DNA of 49,381 nt from Akkermansiaceae bacterium (lineage in GTDB: Bacteria; Verrucomicrobiota; Verrucomicrobiia; Verrucomicrobiales; DEV007): positions 1-49,381 of the forward strand of contig JACKQC010000027.1 in NCBI GenBank assembly GCA_024233085.1. Reading direction: 5' to 3'. Under the pieces are notes generated by a model. It did not search any database, was not told the DNA's origin, and saw only the letters and a list, made by a program, of their open reading frames with translations. The position numbers and the translations under genes were made by a program. This document shows, piece after piece, positions 27,201 to 34,436 of the stretch. The stretch's first letter is position 1. Every line of letters starts with the position of its first letter.

Positions 27201-29705
27201 CAACTCTTCGACAACGCCAACTCGCTCGATTGGCTGGAGACCGATACTCGGCAGATTGACAACGGAACCGCCTCTGCGATTCGGCTCGTCTTCTCTCACC
27301 TCGGTCTGCGTCAGCCGCAGAAGCTCTTCCGTTGCGTTCGTACCGGCCAAATCTGGCCGCGCTCGGTTCTGGCGGCTTACGCCGGCTGCTCAAAAGGCGA
27401 ACTGGTCGAAGTCACCACCACCGAACTCGACGACGATCCCCGCGTCGGTCGTTCCCGGCGGGAACTGGAGGAATCTCCCCTGTTTCGGCTCGGTCTTTGG
27501 GCCGAGGAACACAGCGCCCAGCTCAATCCGAAGGAAAACAAGCGCATCCAGAACCTCTTCAAACTGGGCGTGCGTAACATCCTAAGCTCCACCACTACCC
27601 TAGAACTCGGAATCGACATCGGCGGTCTCAATGGGGTGCTCATGGGCAACATTCCACCGGGAAAAGCCAACTACCTCCAGCGTGCCGGTCGCGCCGGTCG
27701 CCGTGCCGACGGTTCATCGCTGGTCCTCGGATACGCCCGGCCCACTCCTTACGAGCGGGAGGTTTTCCTCGATTTCGGAAAATATCTCCGAGAGGATCTG
27801 CGGGAGCCAACTATCTTCCTGAACCGGTCCGAGATTCTCTGGCGCCATGTGCATTCCCACTTGCTCGGTCTGTTTTTCGAGATGATCCGACAGCCTGGGG
27901 ATGCGGCCGGAGCCATGGATTCCTTTGGCCGCATGGGCGCGTTCTGCGGGGAACCCCGCTTGCCCTATTGGGAAAGAAATCAGTTGGCACCCGAGGTGCC
28001 GGCGCCGGACGATCTCCTCGACTTTCCCGAGTTCGCCGGAAACGGAGCCGCCCTCGCGGATCACTTCCTCGCATTCCTCGAAAACGCAAAAGCCGCCCCC
28101 GAGAACTACCGTCCTGCCATTGAACGGCTCGTCGAGGCCAACGCTCAGGTCGCCAAGCAGGTCACCGGAAATTGGGTAAAGGTAGTGGACACGGTGCGTG
28201 GCGAATTTGCCACCGCCATTTCCGAATGGCGGACGGAATACCAGCAACTCGTTCTGCGGTGGAGCGAAATCATCCAGATTGGCGACGAGAGAATCGCTCG
28301 CGCCGCTGCTGCTTCGATCTTCTTCCAAGCCAACACCTACTTCCACCTCACAGTGATCGAATCGCTCGGGGATCGACTCGTTATCCCGCGCTACGGGTTC
28401 CCTATCGGACTCAGTCGTCTTCGGGTTGCCGTGCCCGACGAGAAAAGGCCGAACATCGTCCGCGAAGAGGACCAGTTCCGTCTCCAGCGAAGTTCGATGA
28501 TGGCCATTCGCGAGTATGTTCCCGGCTCCAAGCTCATCGTTGGCGGACGGCTTGTCACCTCGCGTGGCCTGCTCAAACACTGGACCGGTAATGATATCCA
28601 AAGCCCCGATTCCAGCCTCGGCCTGCGGGGTTGGTTTGTCCGATCTCCCGACGCCGGCCGATTCGAGTACAGCTACAGCGGTAAGCCCGTCGTCGATTTC
28701 GATCCCCGTGGCAATCTCGACGAGGGCGAGATGATTTTCGCCAAGCATGGATTCACGTCGGCCGCCTGGGATCCGCCCAAGATATCGCAGGCCTATGAAG
28801 TCGTAGGCAGGGTGGAGTCCTACAGTTCCGCCTTCACCGCGCGCCCGGAGGAACAGGAAATCGTTTCGAATTACGCCGGAGTCGACCATCTCGAGGGCCG
28901 CTACCGCGCCGCGGGCGAACTCGTGCTGATGAACCCCGGCAGCCATGACTTCGGCTTCGCTGTATGCACCAAGTGCGGCTTCGCCGAGAGTGAAAAGAAG
29001 CCGACAGGGCAGGGGAGAATCGATCTGCCCCGTGGTTTCGAGTGGCATGCCTCACTTTTCACTGCCAACGAGAACAGCACCTGCTGGGGCCCTGATGACA
29101 CCCATGTGTTGCGTCATCAACATCTTGCCGCGCGCCAAGTGACGCACCTCGCGCTCTTCGATCTTGGTCATTGGCTGTCGATCAGCAATCTCCGGCACCG
29201 CCTTGTCGCAAACGTCGTCGCCCAGTGTCTGCGTCTCGCCGGCTGTCGGCTACGGCAGTTGGACTCCCGAGAGATCGGGATTCTCGAAGTTACCGCCAGC
29301 CCCACGAAGCCAGGTGGCTGCGGCATCATTCTTTACGACTCCGTGGCCGGCGGCTCCGGTCATGTCTACGAAATGTTCGCGTCCCTCAACCGGGTTTGGT
29401 GGCAGGAAGCGGCTCGCTATCTCGACATTCCCGTAGGTGGCGAGGCGCCCCGGGAACGAGCCATGCTTCGGCGCATCATCACCGCCGACAGCCCTACCAA
29501 AAAGGGCATCCCGCAATACGATCCGCTGAGCGCGCATTCGCTCTTCGCGGCCCTGCTGCGCAACGAATCCTGGACACCCCAGCAGCCAAACCGACCAGAT
29601 GCCAAGGAAGGCGAGGAGGAAGACGGCGAGGAAGAGATTCCCACCGTACCAAGTCCCGGCGAGATTCTTGCTAGAGCGCGCGACCGGCGGCATGTCGATT
29701 GTTGA
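24294..29705 (+). CDS. druE: DEAD/DEAH-box superfamily 2 helicase with C-terminal DUF1998-like region (DruE-like)
   Basis: An 1803-residue cytosolic helicase. A Q-motif-like FPYQHQQE (96-103) precedes Walker A SAGTGAGKT (123-131). Motif Ia is LYPMNALVNDQ (near 160), motif II DEAH is 268-271, motif III SAT is 305-307, and motif VI QRAGRAGRR starts at 1129. A spacer of about 600 residues between RecA lobes carries a coiled-coil-like stretch near 720-770. The C-terminal region has Cys1558-x2-Cys1561 (CTKCGF), Cys1597, then HQHLAARQVTHLALFD and GIILYDSVAGGSGHVYEMF, the pattern of DUF1998 (MrfA/DrmB/DruE). Length and domain order match DruE of Druantia anti-phage systems. DISARM has helicase and DUF1998 on separate proteins, so it fits less well. 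It probably acts on invading DNA together with the 957-aa partner. Confidence 0.75.
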   Translation: MSQINALEVTRRLKDRMVEFSLDDNYVRDEHLRSALKSLISGLAQEGGLASDVWVEGAFPSRAAEQTLQQIVDSGEFDFNLAAVLDAAGAFPLDRFPYQHQQESLAVARAGYSAETKPAVVVSAGTGAGKTESFLLPLLDDIYRHSPADGEGVTAIILYPMNALVNDQVDRLQEWLSGQDRATFIHFTSETPETVRLANKQGLVDLGPCRYRSRDHARGVENRNGHRLDERGPVPRILVTNYSMLEYMLCRPQDFVFFGRNLRSIVLDEAHLYTGNLAAEISLLLCRVYEKCRLSSRDIVHYATSATIGGTDDPNRVLGGFASKLFGKPQSAVKVILGDRIDSPVPEEMRESRPEPESAEAIASPAWPAGFQTITVDDEGDAQLASVDEETWTALQSLLVPLFPGDEDRLKGVFSRFGDEKKPAPLLHEVLCHCPAFAAIVEALRQNERMPISELVAAVFGRLDSIAVEAVRRLLSMGAMARPTSGAYPHLPNRIHYLIRGMDGILFSFNAAAAPRKEVKVGDVGYLLSPSAETARQIEDPTVPLTLARCGNSGEWFVAAFERAGILSALPPSIVMGFEQDAAILDGIRYFSVTSYPEGSEFGFDPTTGKLEAPGAGKVSLWELRDCPATGNRVGDSVNFFARRSRLQLSLLAEAALMEMPVYPDVSKQWKPAEGRRLLIFSDSRTEAARLGPRFTRQHELQLVRAAVAESLATGGGADPRIIEMLRRRIAEARKQMANLAEDDPVREMLVEEVEKYEANLLRSTEGESMERWAKRVEKSPRMFQILDLEFGRKHTVDDPDKKWSQQAWETNRDEVVKESIGYLSAEFARRTLWPSVTLETGGLAEVVYYGISDWEPSPVFRSQLPPVVEEKLTPVWPDLVAALLDEVRTNGAVTLGSRELDQSYEYAGASVGRYLTLTGRYKSVVIPLQSLTRRSKVHRFVVEVLRRAGLEADQLDAKADDLLEAVFVQLFDNANSLDWLETDTRQIDNGTASAIRLVFSHLGLRQPQKLFRCVRTGQIWPRSVLAAYAGCSKGELVEVTTTELDDDPRVGRSRRELEESPLFRLGLWAEEHSAQLNPKENKRIQNLFKLGVRNILSSTTTLELGIDIGGLNGVLMGNIPPGKANYLQRAGRAGRRADGSSLVLGYARPTPYEREVFLDFGKYLREDLREPTIFLNRSEILWRHVHSHLLGLFFEMIRQPGDAAGAMDSFGRMGAFCGEPRLPYWERNQLAPEVPAPDDLLDFPEFAGNGAALADHFLAFLENAKAAPENYRPAIERLVEANAQVAKQVTGNWVKVVDTVRGEFATAISEWRTEYQQLVLRWSEIIQIGDERIARAAAASIFFQANTYFHLTVIESLGDRLVIPRYGFPIGLSRLRVAVPDEKRPNIVREEDQFRLQRSSMMAIREYVPGSKLIVGGRLVTSRGLLKHWTGNDIQSPDSSLGLRGWFVRSPDAGRFEYSYSGKPVVDFDPRGNLDEGEMIFAKHGFTSAAWDPPKISQAYEVVGRVESYSSAFTARPEEQEIVSNYAGVDHLEGRYRAAGELVLMNPGSHDFGFAVCTKCGFAESEKKPTGQGRIDLPRGFEWHASLFTANENSTCWGPDDTHVLRHQHLAARQVTHLALFDLGHWLSISNLRHRLVANVVAQCLRLAGCRLRQLDSREIGILEVTASPTKPGGCGIILYDSVAGGSGHVYEMFASLNRVWWQEAARYLDIPVGGEAPRERAMLRRIITADSPTKKGIPQYDPLSAHSLFAALLRNESWTPQQPNRPDAKEGEEEDGEEEIPTVPSPGEILARARDRRHVDC

Positions 29706-29915
29706 TCGATGGGGAAATTTCACCGATTAGTCCAATACAAACGCAATTCGAATAGCGCCCGGGATATTGTAGACCATGGCGCGACGGATGGCGGGCTCTC
29801 GTGTTTGCAGCCTTGGATGAATTCCATGATCTTTGGAGCATATTGCCGGACATGACGGAAGGTTGACGGTGAAAGCTCCGGAAGGGATCATCACTCCATT
29901 GGCGACAACCGACTC

Positions 29916-30857
29916 ATGAAAGCCAGCCTCTCCCTTCTTGGCGTCCTCTGTGCGCTCCACGGCTCGCTCGCCGCCACCACCGGCGAGGCTCCCCGCGCCT
30001 CCTATTACAAGGACGGCGAGATCCACGTCAATGTCCTCGGCCAGCCGGAAGGCAAGGCCATCACCACCGGTCACTGGGATTTCAAGCCCTCGTGGTCGAT
30101 CACCGGCGATCACCTCGTCTTTTTCCGCCGACTGAAGGACGATCCCGACGTCGGCAAATGGATCACCGCGCTCTGCGTCATCAACGCCGACGGAACCGGC
30201 TTTCACCAACTCTCCGACGGCACTTTCACCGACTTCAACCCCACTCGGAGCCGCGACGGAAAGAACACGCCGGTCTGGAACCGCAAGAATCCCCGCGGCG
30301 GCGGCTATCGCATCATGGCCAGCCGCATTGGCGGCAAGCCGGGCGAGGAAATCGCGCTCACGGGCGAGGCTTACCATGCGTGGGTCCACTCGGCGGTGCG
30401 GGACGGCCGGCTGTTCGTCGCCGCGAAGCCGCCCGGACTCAAGCGCGGCTATTTCCTGATGACGCCGAACCCCGGCGGGGAGCCAAAATTCGAGCGCGTC
30501 GACTGCGAACTGGCGGCCAAGGGCATCCTCGACCGCGTCAGCGTGTCGCCGAGCGAGACGAAAATCTGCTTCGAATACCAGACCGGCTTCCAATACGAAT
30601 TCCCCGGCCGCACGCTTTACGTGGCGGACTTCGACATCGCCCGCCGCGAGATCACGAACCTGAAGCCCTTCGCCAACGCCGAGGCGAAGCGCGTGTGGTT
30701 CGCCTATCCGCGCTGGACGAAGGACGAATCCGCCATCGTTTACCACGCCGGCGGCAAGCTGTTCCTTTACACCCTCGCCGACGGCTCGACGAAACCGGTC
30801 TCGACCGACGACAGGGCCGACTACCGCTACCCGCACGGCGAAGCCACACCGAACTGA
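29916..30857 (+). CDS. Secreted TolB/PD40-type beta-propeller protein
   Basis: A 313-residue protein with a signal peptide (KASLSLLGVLCALHGSLA, cut near residue 19). Repeated blade motifs of the WD40-like PD40 type follow: WSITGDHLVFFRR, CVINADGTGFHQLSDGTFTD, ISVSPSETKICF-like text near 205, and YPRWTKDESAIVYHAGGKL near the end. Such propellers occur in TolB and in secreted proteins of Verrucomicrobiota and Planctomycetota that scan or hold ligands. No catalytic residues are apparent. It is followed within 32 bases by palindrome copy 3 and then the molybdoenzyme gene. The 210 bases before it (29706-29915) contain no recognisable gene. Confidence 0.7.
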   Translation: MKASLSLLGVLCALHGSLAATTGEAPRASYYKDGEIHVNVLGQPEGKAITTGHWDFKPSWSITGDHLVFFRRLKDDPDVGKWITALCVINADGTGFHQLSDGTFTDFNPTRSRDGKNTPVWNRKNPRGGGYRIMASRIGGKPGEEIALTGEAYHAWVHSAVRDGRLFVAAKPPGLKRGYFLMTPNPGGEPKFERVDCELAAKGILDRVSVSPSETKICFEYQTGFQYEFPGRTLYVADFDIARREITNLKPFANAEAKRVWFAYPRWTKDESAIVYHAGGKLFLYTLADGSTKPVSTDDRADYRYPHGEATPN

Positions 30858-30886
30858 AGCGATACCCCCGCTCCCGCCGGCGGACC

Positions 30887-30921
30887 CAACAGGGTTAGGT
30901 CAATGAGTCAACCCTGTTGGA
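30887..30921. repeat. Interspersed palindrome, copy 3 of 4
   Basis: Arms CCAACAGGGTT (30887-30897) and AACCCTGTTGG (30911-30921) are perfect inverted repeats with a 13-base spacer. It sits in the 116-base gap between the beta-propeller gene and the sulfite-oxidase-like gene. Confidence 0.85.
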
Positions 30922-30973
30922 TCCGACTCCGCTGGCTTCGACTGGTCGCTCCTGACTCAACCGCGCCTCCTCG

Positions 30974-32254
30974 ATGAACCCCGATCCCGACGAATCGCCC
31001 GCCGAAGCCGTTTCGCGACGGCGTTTTCTCCACACCACCGCCCTCGGCGCCGGCGCCGCGGCGGCCGGACTGGGCGTCGCGAGCGCTGCCGAACCCGCTC
31101 CCGCGGCGCCGGAATTCCGCCCCTTCCTCACGCCGGACGCGGACTTTTTCGACGTCTCGCGGGGCAATCCCAAGCCGCACACGTTGACCGGCGAGGCCTT
31201 GGTCAAGGCGCGGCTGACGCCGGAAAGCTGGCGCTGCGAGATCACGGCCGACCCCTTTGTCGAACGGCCCCACACCAAGGTGGCGGCGACTTTGGAAACT
31301 CCGCTGACGCTCGACGGGGGCAACGCGCTCGACCTTCCCGCGCTGAGGGAATTGGGACAAAAACACGAGGTTCACTTTCTCAAGGCCATGCAGTGCCTGA
31401 ACATCGACACGCCGCTCGGGCAGGGCCTGTGGACCGGGGTGCCGCTGCGCGAGGTGCTCGGGCTTTGCGGAAAAATGTCGAACGTGCGCCGCGTCTATTA
31501 CCGGGGTTTTCATAACGATAATCCGAACCAGATTTTCCAGTCCTCCGTCAGTTACACCCAATGTTTCGAGACCGCGCCGGGCGACCTGCCCGTCTTCCTC
31601 GCCTACCGGCTGAATGGCGGGCCGCTCTCGCTCGAGCGCGGCGGGCCGGTGCGGATGATCGTGCCGTGGTCCCACGGCTACAAATCGATCAAGTGGCTGC
31701 GCCAAATCTTCGTGACCAACGATCCGCGAAACAACGACACCTACGCCGAGGGCAACAACGATCCGGACTCGTTTCTCAAGACCGCCGCCTACGTGGACAA
31801 GAGTCTCGAAGGTCGGAAATTTCCCGCCGGACAAGCGGTCCACCTCACCGGTCAGGTCATCGGCGGCCTGAGCGGCGTGGCTCGCGTGGAATTCTGGGTG
31901 CGGCGTGTCGAGGGTGAGCCGCCACCATTGGCCGACGACGCGCCCGAGCTGCTCGGCGCGCCGTGGCAACCCTGCGAATTGGAGGAACAGCCGGATTGGC
32001 AAACGATGTTGCCCGACGGAGTGGACCCACGCCGCGTCCTGGCCTTCGACTCCCGGCGCGGCGTCCCGCTCGCCTGGCCGCCGCGCTATGGTATGTGCTC
32101 CTATTTTGCGACGGTGAAGGATCTGAAGCCGGGCCGATACGAGGCGCGCGCCCGGAGTGTCGATCTGAACGGATACGCCCAACCCGAGCCGCGTCCGCTG
32201 CAGAAAAACGGCAAGAACGCCATCCAGGTCCGACGTTTCGAAGTGGTGGGATGA
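30974..32254 (+). CDS. Sulfite-oxidase-family molybdopterin enzyme, Tat-exported
   Basis: A 426-residue protein with a twin-arginine signal (VSRRRFLHTTALGAGAAAAG, residues 13-32). The body matches the sulfite oxidase fold. Cys141 in KAMQCLNIDTPLGQ is the likely molybdenum ligand. It is followed by GLWTGVPLREVL and later GGPVRMIVPWSHGYKSIKW, which are cofactor and domain-interface blocks. Residues about 300-426 form the C-terminal immunoglobulin-like dimerisation domain (VARVEFWVRRVEG, GRYEARARSVDLNG). It would oxidise sulfite or a related small molecule in the periplasm. No cytochrome or haem subunit gene is adjacent, so the electron acceptor is unknown. Sulfite from sulfonate or sulfate-ester breakdown is a plausible substrate. 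Confidence 0.88.
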   Translation: MNPDPDESPAEAVSRRRFLHTTALGAGAAAAGLGVASAAEPAPAAPEFRPFLTPDADFFDVSRGNPKPHTLTGEALVKARLTPESWRCEITADPFVERPHTKVAATLETPLTLDGGNALDLPALRELGQKHEVHFLKAMQCLNIDTPLGQGLWTGVPLREVLGLCGKMSNVRRVYYRGFHNDNPNQIFQSSVSYTQCFETAPGDLPVFLAYRLNGGPLSLERGGPVRMIVPWSHGYKSIKWLRQIFVTNDPRNNDTYAEGNNDPDSFLKTAAYVDKSLEGRKFPAGQAVHLTGQVIGGLSGVARVEFWVRRVEGEPPPLADDAPELLGAPWQPCELEEQPDWQTMLPDGVDPRRVLAFDSRRGVPLAWPPRYGMCSYFATVKDLKPGRYEARARSVDLNGYAQPEPRPLQKNGKNAIQVRRFEVVG

Positions 32255-32294
32255 AAGACTTCTCGCTTCGGTTTTTGTCGATTGAAGGATCTGG

Positions 32295-32325
32295 TTGGCG
32301 CGGACGCGCCAGGATTGTATACAAT
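32295..32325 (+). promoter_or_regulatory. Promoter with GntR operator site 2 upstream of the DUF1501 region
   Basis: The palindrome ATTGTATACAAT at 32314-32325 is identical to the operator at the GntR/DUF1553 promoter, including the two flanking Gs (32312-32325). A -35-like TTGGCG (32295-32300) stands 17 bases before TATACA (32318-32323), so the operator covers the -10 box as expected for repression. It lies 78 bases before the first DUF1501-like ATG (32404) and 617 before the intact DUF1501 start. Confidence 0.75.
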
Positions 32326-32403
32326 TTGGTTTGCAAAAATCCGGGTTCGGGGTTCTGTTGATTACGGGAACGTCATTCGTTCCGGCTTTTTACCCGCCCC
32401 GCC

Positions 32404-32445
32404 ATGACTCCCTCACCCGAAACCCTCGCCGCCGCCGGGCGCGAT
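32404..32445 (+). pseudogene. Duplicated 5' end of the DUF1501 gene
   Basis: The 14 codons from ATG 32404 read MTPSPETLAAAGRD. They match the start of the intact DUF1501 gene at 32943 (MNSSPENLSAAGRD), with 36 of 42 nucleotides identical. After codon 14 the similarity ends and antisense toxin-antitoxin sequence begins. The frame stays open as a 180-codon hybrid to a TGA at 32944-32946, which overlaps the ATG of the intact gene (ATGA). It is probably a remnant of a duplicated or interrupted DUF1501 gene, still sitting directly behind the operator and promoter. Confidence 0.65.
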
Positions 32446-32616
32446 TCAGGGGACGACGATCTGGGGATCGCCTTCACGGTGGATTGCGAGAAAATCGTTT
32501 CGATTCAGGGTAACGAGGTGTTCCGCTTCGCATTTTCTCGCCGCCGCGAGATGGGTGAAATCGTAAATTGCTCCGCCTCGAACGCCTCTTTTCCGGGTTT
32601 CTCGCTAACGGGTCAT
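32446..32616 (-). pseudogene. Decayed PIN-domain toxin (VapC-like)
   Basis: On the minus strand an ATG at 32616 overlaps the antitoxin stop as ATGA but is followed by a stop at codon 4. In the same frame the sequence then continues for 52 codons as the recognisable C-terminal end of a PIN toxin: GVRGGAIYDFTHLAAARK, then AEHLVTLNRNDFLAI and a terminal PQIVVP. The GGxIYD and LVTLNxxDF motifs carry conserved PIN acidic residues. A full PIN toxin has about 130 residues, so roughly the N-terminal 80 are missing. This is a dead toxin left by an internal deletion. Confidence 0.7.
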
Positions 32617-32882
32617 CGGCGCAAGCCACGGCCTTCCATCGCGTCGCGCTCGGCACGGACGGCGCTGGCCGAATCCATGGCCATACCGGATGGCGCGAGG
32701 ACAAGCCTTCCGACGGGCGATCGCATCGTGTCGGAGGCTTCGAATGCGTCCCTGAAGATTTCGATATGGTCACGGTTGATCTCCGCCCGGACGGTGCAGC
32801 CGACTTCCGCGCCAAAGACGCGACGCGCGGATTCGGGCAGGTTGATCCGTCCGGCCTCGTCGATCGTGAGGGTTGCTTCCAT
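32613..32882 (-). CDS. AbrB/SpoVT-type antitoxin of a decayed toxin-antitoxin pair
   Basis: An 89-residue protein beginning MEATLTIDEAGRINLPESAR, the swapped-hairpin DNA-binding domain of the AbrB/SpoVT family (I-D-x-x-G-R-I-x-L-P). It continues with VFGAEVGCTVRAEI and ends in SAVRAERDAMEGRGLRR, a typical tail of AbrB antitoxins that partner PIN toxins. The reading frame appears intact. It lies antisense to the leader of the DUF1501 gene, between the duplicated 5' ends. Its toxin downstream is a remnant, so the antitoxin no longer has a functional local partner. It may still bind DNA here and affect DUF1501 expression, which is speculation. Confidence 0.75.
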   Translation of the reverse strand: MEATLTIDEAGRINLPESARRVFGAEVGCTVRAEINRDHIEIFRDAFEASDTMRSPVGRLVLAPSGMAMDSASAVRAERDAMEGRGLRR

Positions 32883-32942
32883 GATCGGAAATCTGCCATC
32901 CGACGGCCCCATTCGCAACCACAACGGTCTTTGGACACCGCG

Positions 32943-34436
32943 ATGAATTCCTCCCCCGAGAACCTCTCCGCCGCCGGGCGCGATCTGCTGGATCGGCGGC
33001 GTTTTCTGAATCGCTCCGTCACCGGGCTGGGCTCCATCGCGCTGGCGCGGCTGCTGGGCCGCGACGCCCTGCTCGCGAAAGAGGGGTCGACGCCGTTTCG
33101 ACCGCGGATCGATCCCGCACGGCCCTATGCCGCACGGGACACGCATTTCCCGGCCCTGGCGAAAAACGTGCTCGTCATCTTTTGCTCGGGCGCGGTGAGC
33201 CACGTGGACACCTGGGACCACAAGCCCGAACTGGTCAGACGCCATGACACCCCGATGCCCGGCGACGCCAAGGTGGTGACTTTCCAGGGCGAGCAGGGCA
33301 ATCTCATCAAGCCGAAATACCCCTTCAAGCCGCGCGGCCAGTCGGGAAAAATGCTTGGCGACCTGCTTCCGAACCTCGCCGAACTCGCCGACGACATCTG
33401 CTTCATCCATTCCCTGACCAGCAAGACGAACACCCACGGGCCGGGCGAGAATTTCATGTCCACCGGCCAGACTCTGGAGGGCTTCCCCTCGCTCGGCGCG
33501 TGGACCACCTACGCGCTGGGGTCGGAAAACGACAGCCTGCCCGCCTTCGTCGCCATTCCCGATCCGCGCGGCCTGCCCCAGGCGGCGGGAAACAACTGGG
33601 CGTCCGCGTTTTTGCCGGCCCAGTTTCAGGGCACCGCCTTCAATGCTCAGCAACCGGTCCGCTATCTCAGCCGCCCCGCGTCGATCGCGAAGAACGCCGA
33701 CCGCGACACGGCCGATTTTCTGAAACGGCTCAATGCCCGGCATCTCGAGCGGTTCCCCGGCGACTCGGAGCTGGCCGCCCGCATCGCCAGCTACGAACTC
33801 GCCGCGCGCATGCAGCTCTCGGTGCCCGAACTCACCGACCTCGGCGGCGAGCCCGCCCACATCCTCAGGGCCTACGGCGCCGACGACACGCAAAATCCCG
33901 TCCGCGCCGGCTACGCGAAAAACTGCATCCTCGCCCGGCGGCTCATCGAGCGCGGCGTGCGGTGCGTGCAGCTTTTCAACGGGGCCTACGCCATGGGCGA
34001 GGGCGTCGGCAACTGGGACGGGCACAAGACGATTTACGACCAGTATCCCGGTCACGCCCACATCCTCGATCAACCGACCGCCGCGCTCATCAAGGACCTG
34101 AAGCAGCGCGGCCTGCTGGAGGACACGCTGGTGGTATGGTGCTCCGAGTTTGGCCGCATGCCGACCTTTCAGAAAGGCGCCAGCGGCCGCGACCACAACC
34201 CCGCCGGGTTCACCGGCTGGCTCGCCGGCGCGGGGGTGAAGGCGCCCTTCAGCCACGGCGCGACGGATGAGTTCGGTTGGAAGGCGGCCGAGGACATCTC
34301 GTCGGTTTACGAATTCCACGCCACCATCCTTCACCTGCTCGGCCTCGATCATGAGCGCCTCACCTACTACCACAACGGCCTCGAGCGCCGCCTCACCGAC
34401 GTCCACGGCCGCGTGATCCGGGAGGTGCTGGCGTGA
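32943..34436 (+). CDS. DUF1501 protein, twin-arginine exported
   Basis: A 497-residue protein with a twin-arginine-type signal (DRRRFLNRSVTGLGSIALAR, residues 17-36). The body carries the DUF1501 blocks: NVLVIFCSGAVSHVDTWDHK, GPGENFMSTGQTLEG, WCSEFGRMP, GRDHNPAGFTGWLAGAG, and the C-terminal HLLGLDHERLTYYHNG. The fold is related to alkaline phosphatase/sulfatase-like hydrolases, but the family function is not established. DUF1501 genes usually lie directly after a DUF1553 gene. Here the nearest DUF1553 gene is at 12654-16028, and the two share an operator. The true start is placed at 32943, where MNSSPENLSAAGRD leads into the signal. No strong Shine-Dalgarno sequence precedes it. Confidence 0.9.
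   Translation: MNSSPENLSAAGRDLLDRRRFLNRSVTGLGSIALARLLGRDALLAKEGSTPFRPRIDPARPYAARDTHFPALAKNVLVIFCSGAVSHVDTWDHKPELVRRHDTPMPGDAKVVTFQGEQGNLIKPKYPFKPRGQSGKMLGDLLPNLAELADDICFIHSLTSKTNTHGPGENFMSTGQTLEGFPSLGAWTTYALGSENDSLPAFVAIPDPRGLPQAAGNNWASAFLPAQFQGTAFNAQQPVRYLSRPASIAKNADRDTADFLKRLNARHLERFPGDSELAARIASYELAARMQLSVPELTDLGGEPAHILRAYGADDTQNPVRAGYAKNCILARRLIERGVRCVQLFNGAYAMGEGVGNWDGHKTIYDQYPGHAHILDQPTAALIKDLKQRGLLEDTLVVWCSEFGRMPTFQKGASGRDHNPAGFTGWLAGAGVKAPFSHGATDEFGWKAAEDISSVYEFHATILHLLGLDHERLTYYHNGLERRLTDVHGRVIREVLA

Noticed and set aside
21408..29705. DISARM or Dpd assignment for the helicase operon
   Set aside because: DISARM has helicase (DrmA) and DUF1998 (DrmB) as separate proteins plus a methyltransferase; here both domains are in one 1803-aa protein and no methyltransferase is present. 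No 7-deazaguanine genes are seen for Dpd.
29766..29777. ATTGTAGACCAT upstream of the beta-propeller gene as a third GntR site
   Set aside because: It matches the operator at only 10 of 12 positions and is not palindromic. About two such matches are expected by chance in a window of this size.
21017..29915. Attachment-site or target-site direct repeats flanking the defence operon
   Set aside because: No matching direct repeats, tRNA gene or integrase were found at the borders; the two TTTCTTTTATA copies are both on the left side.
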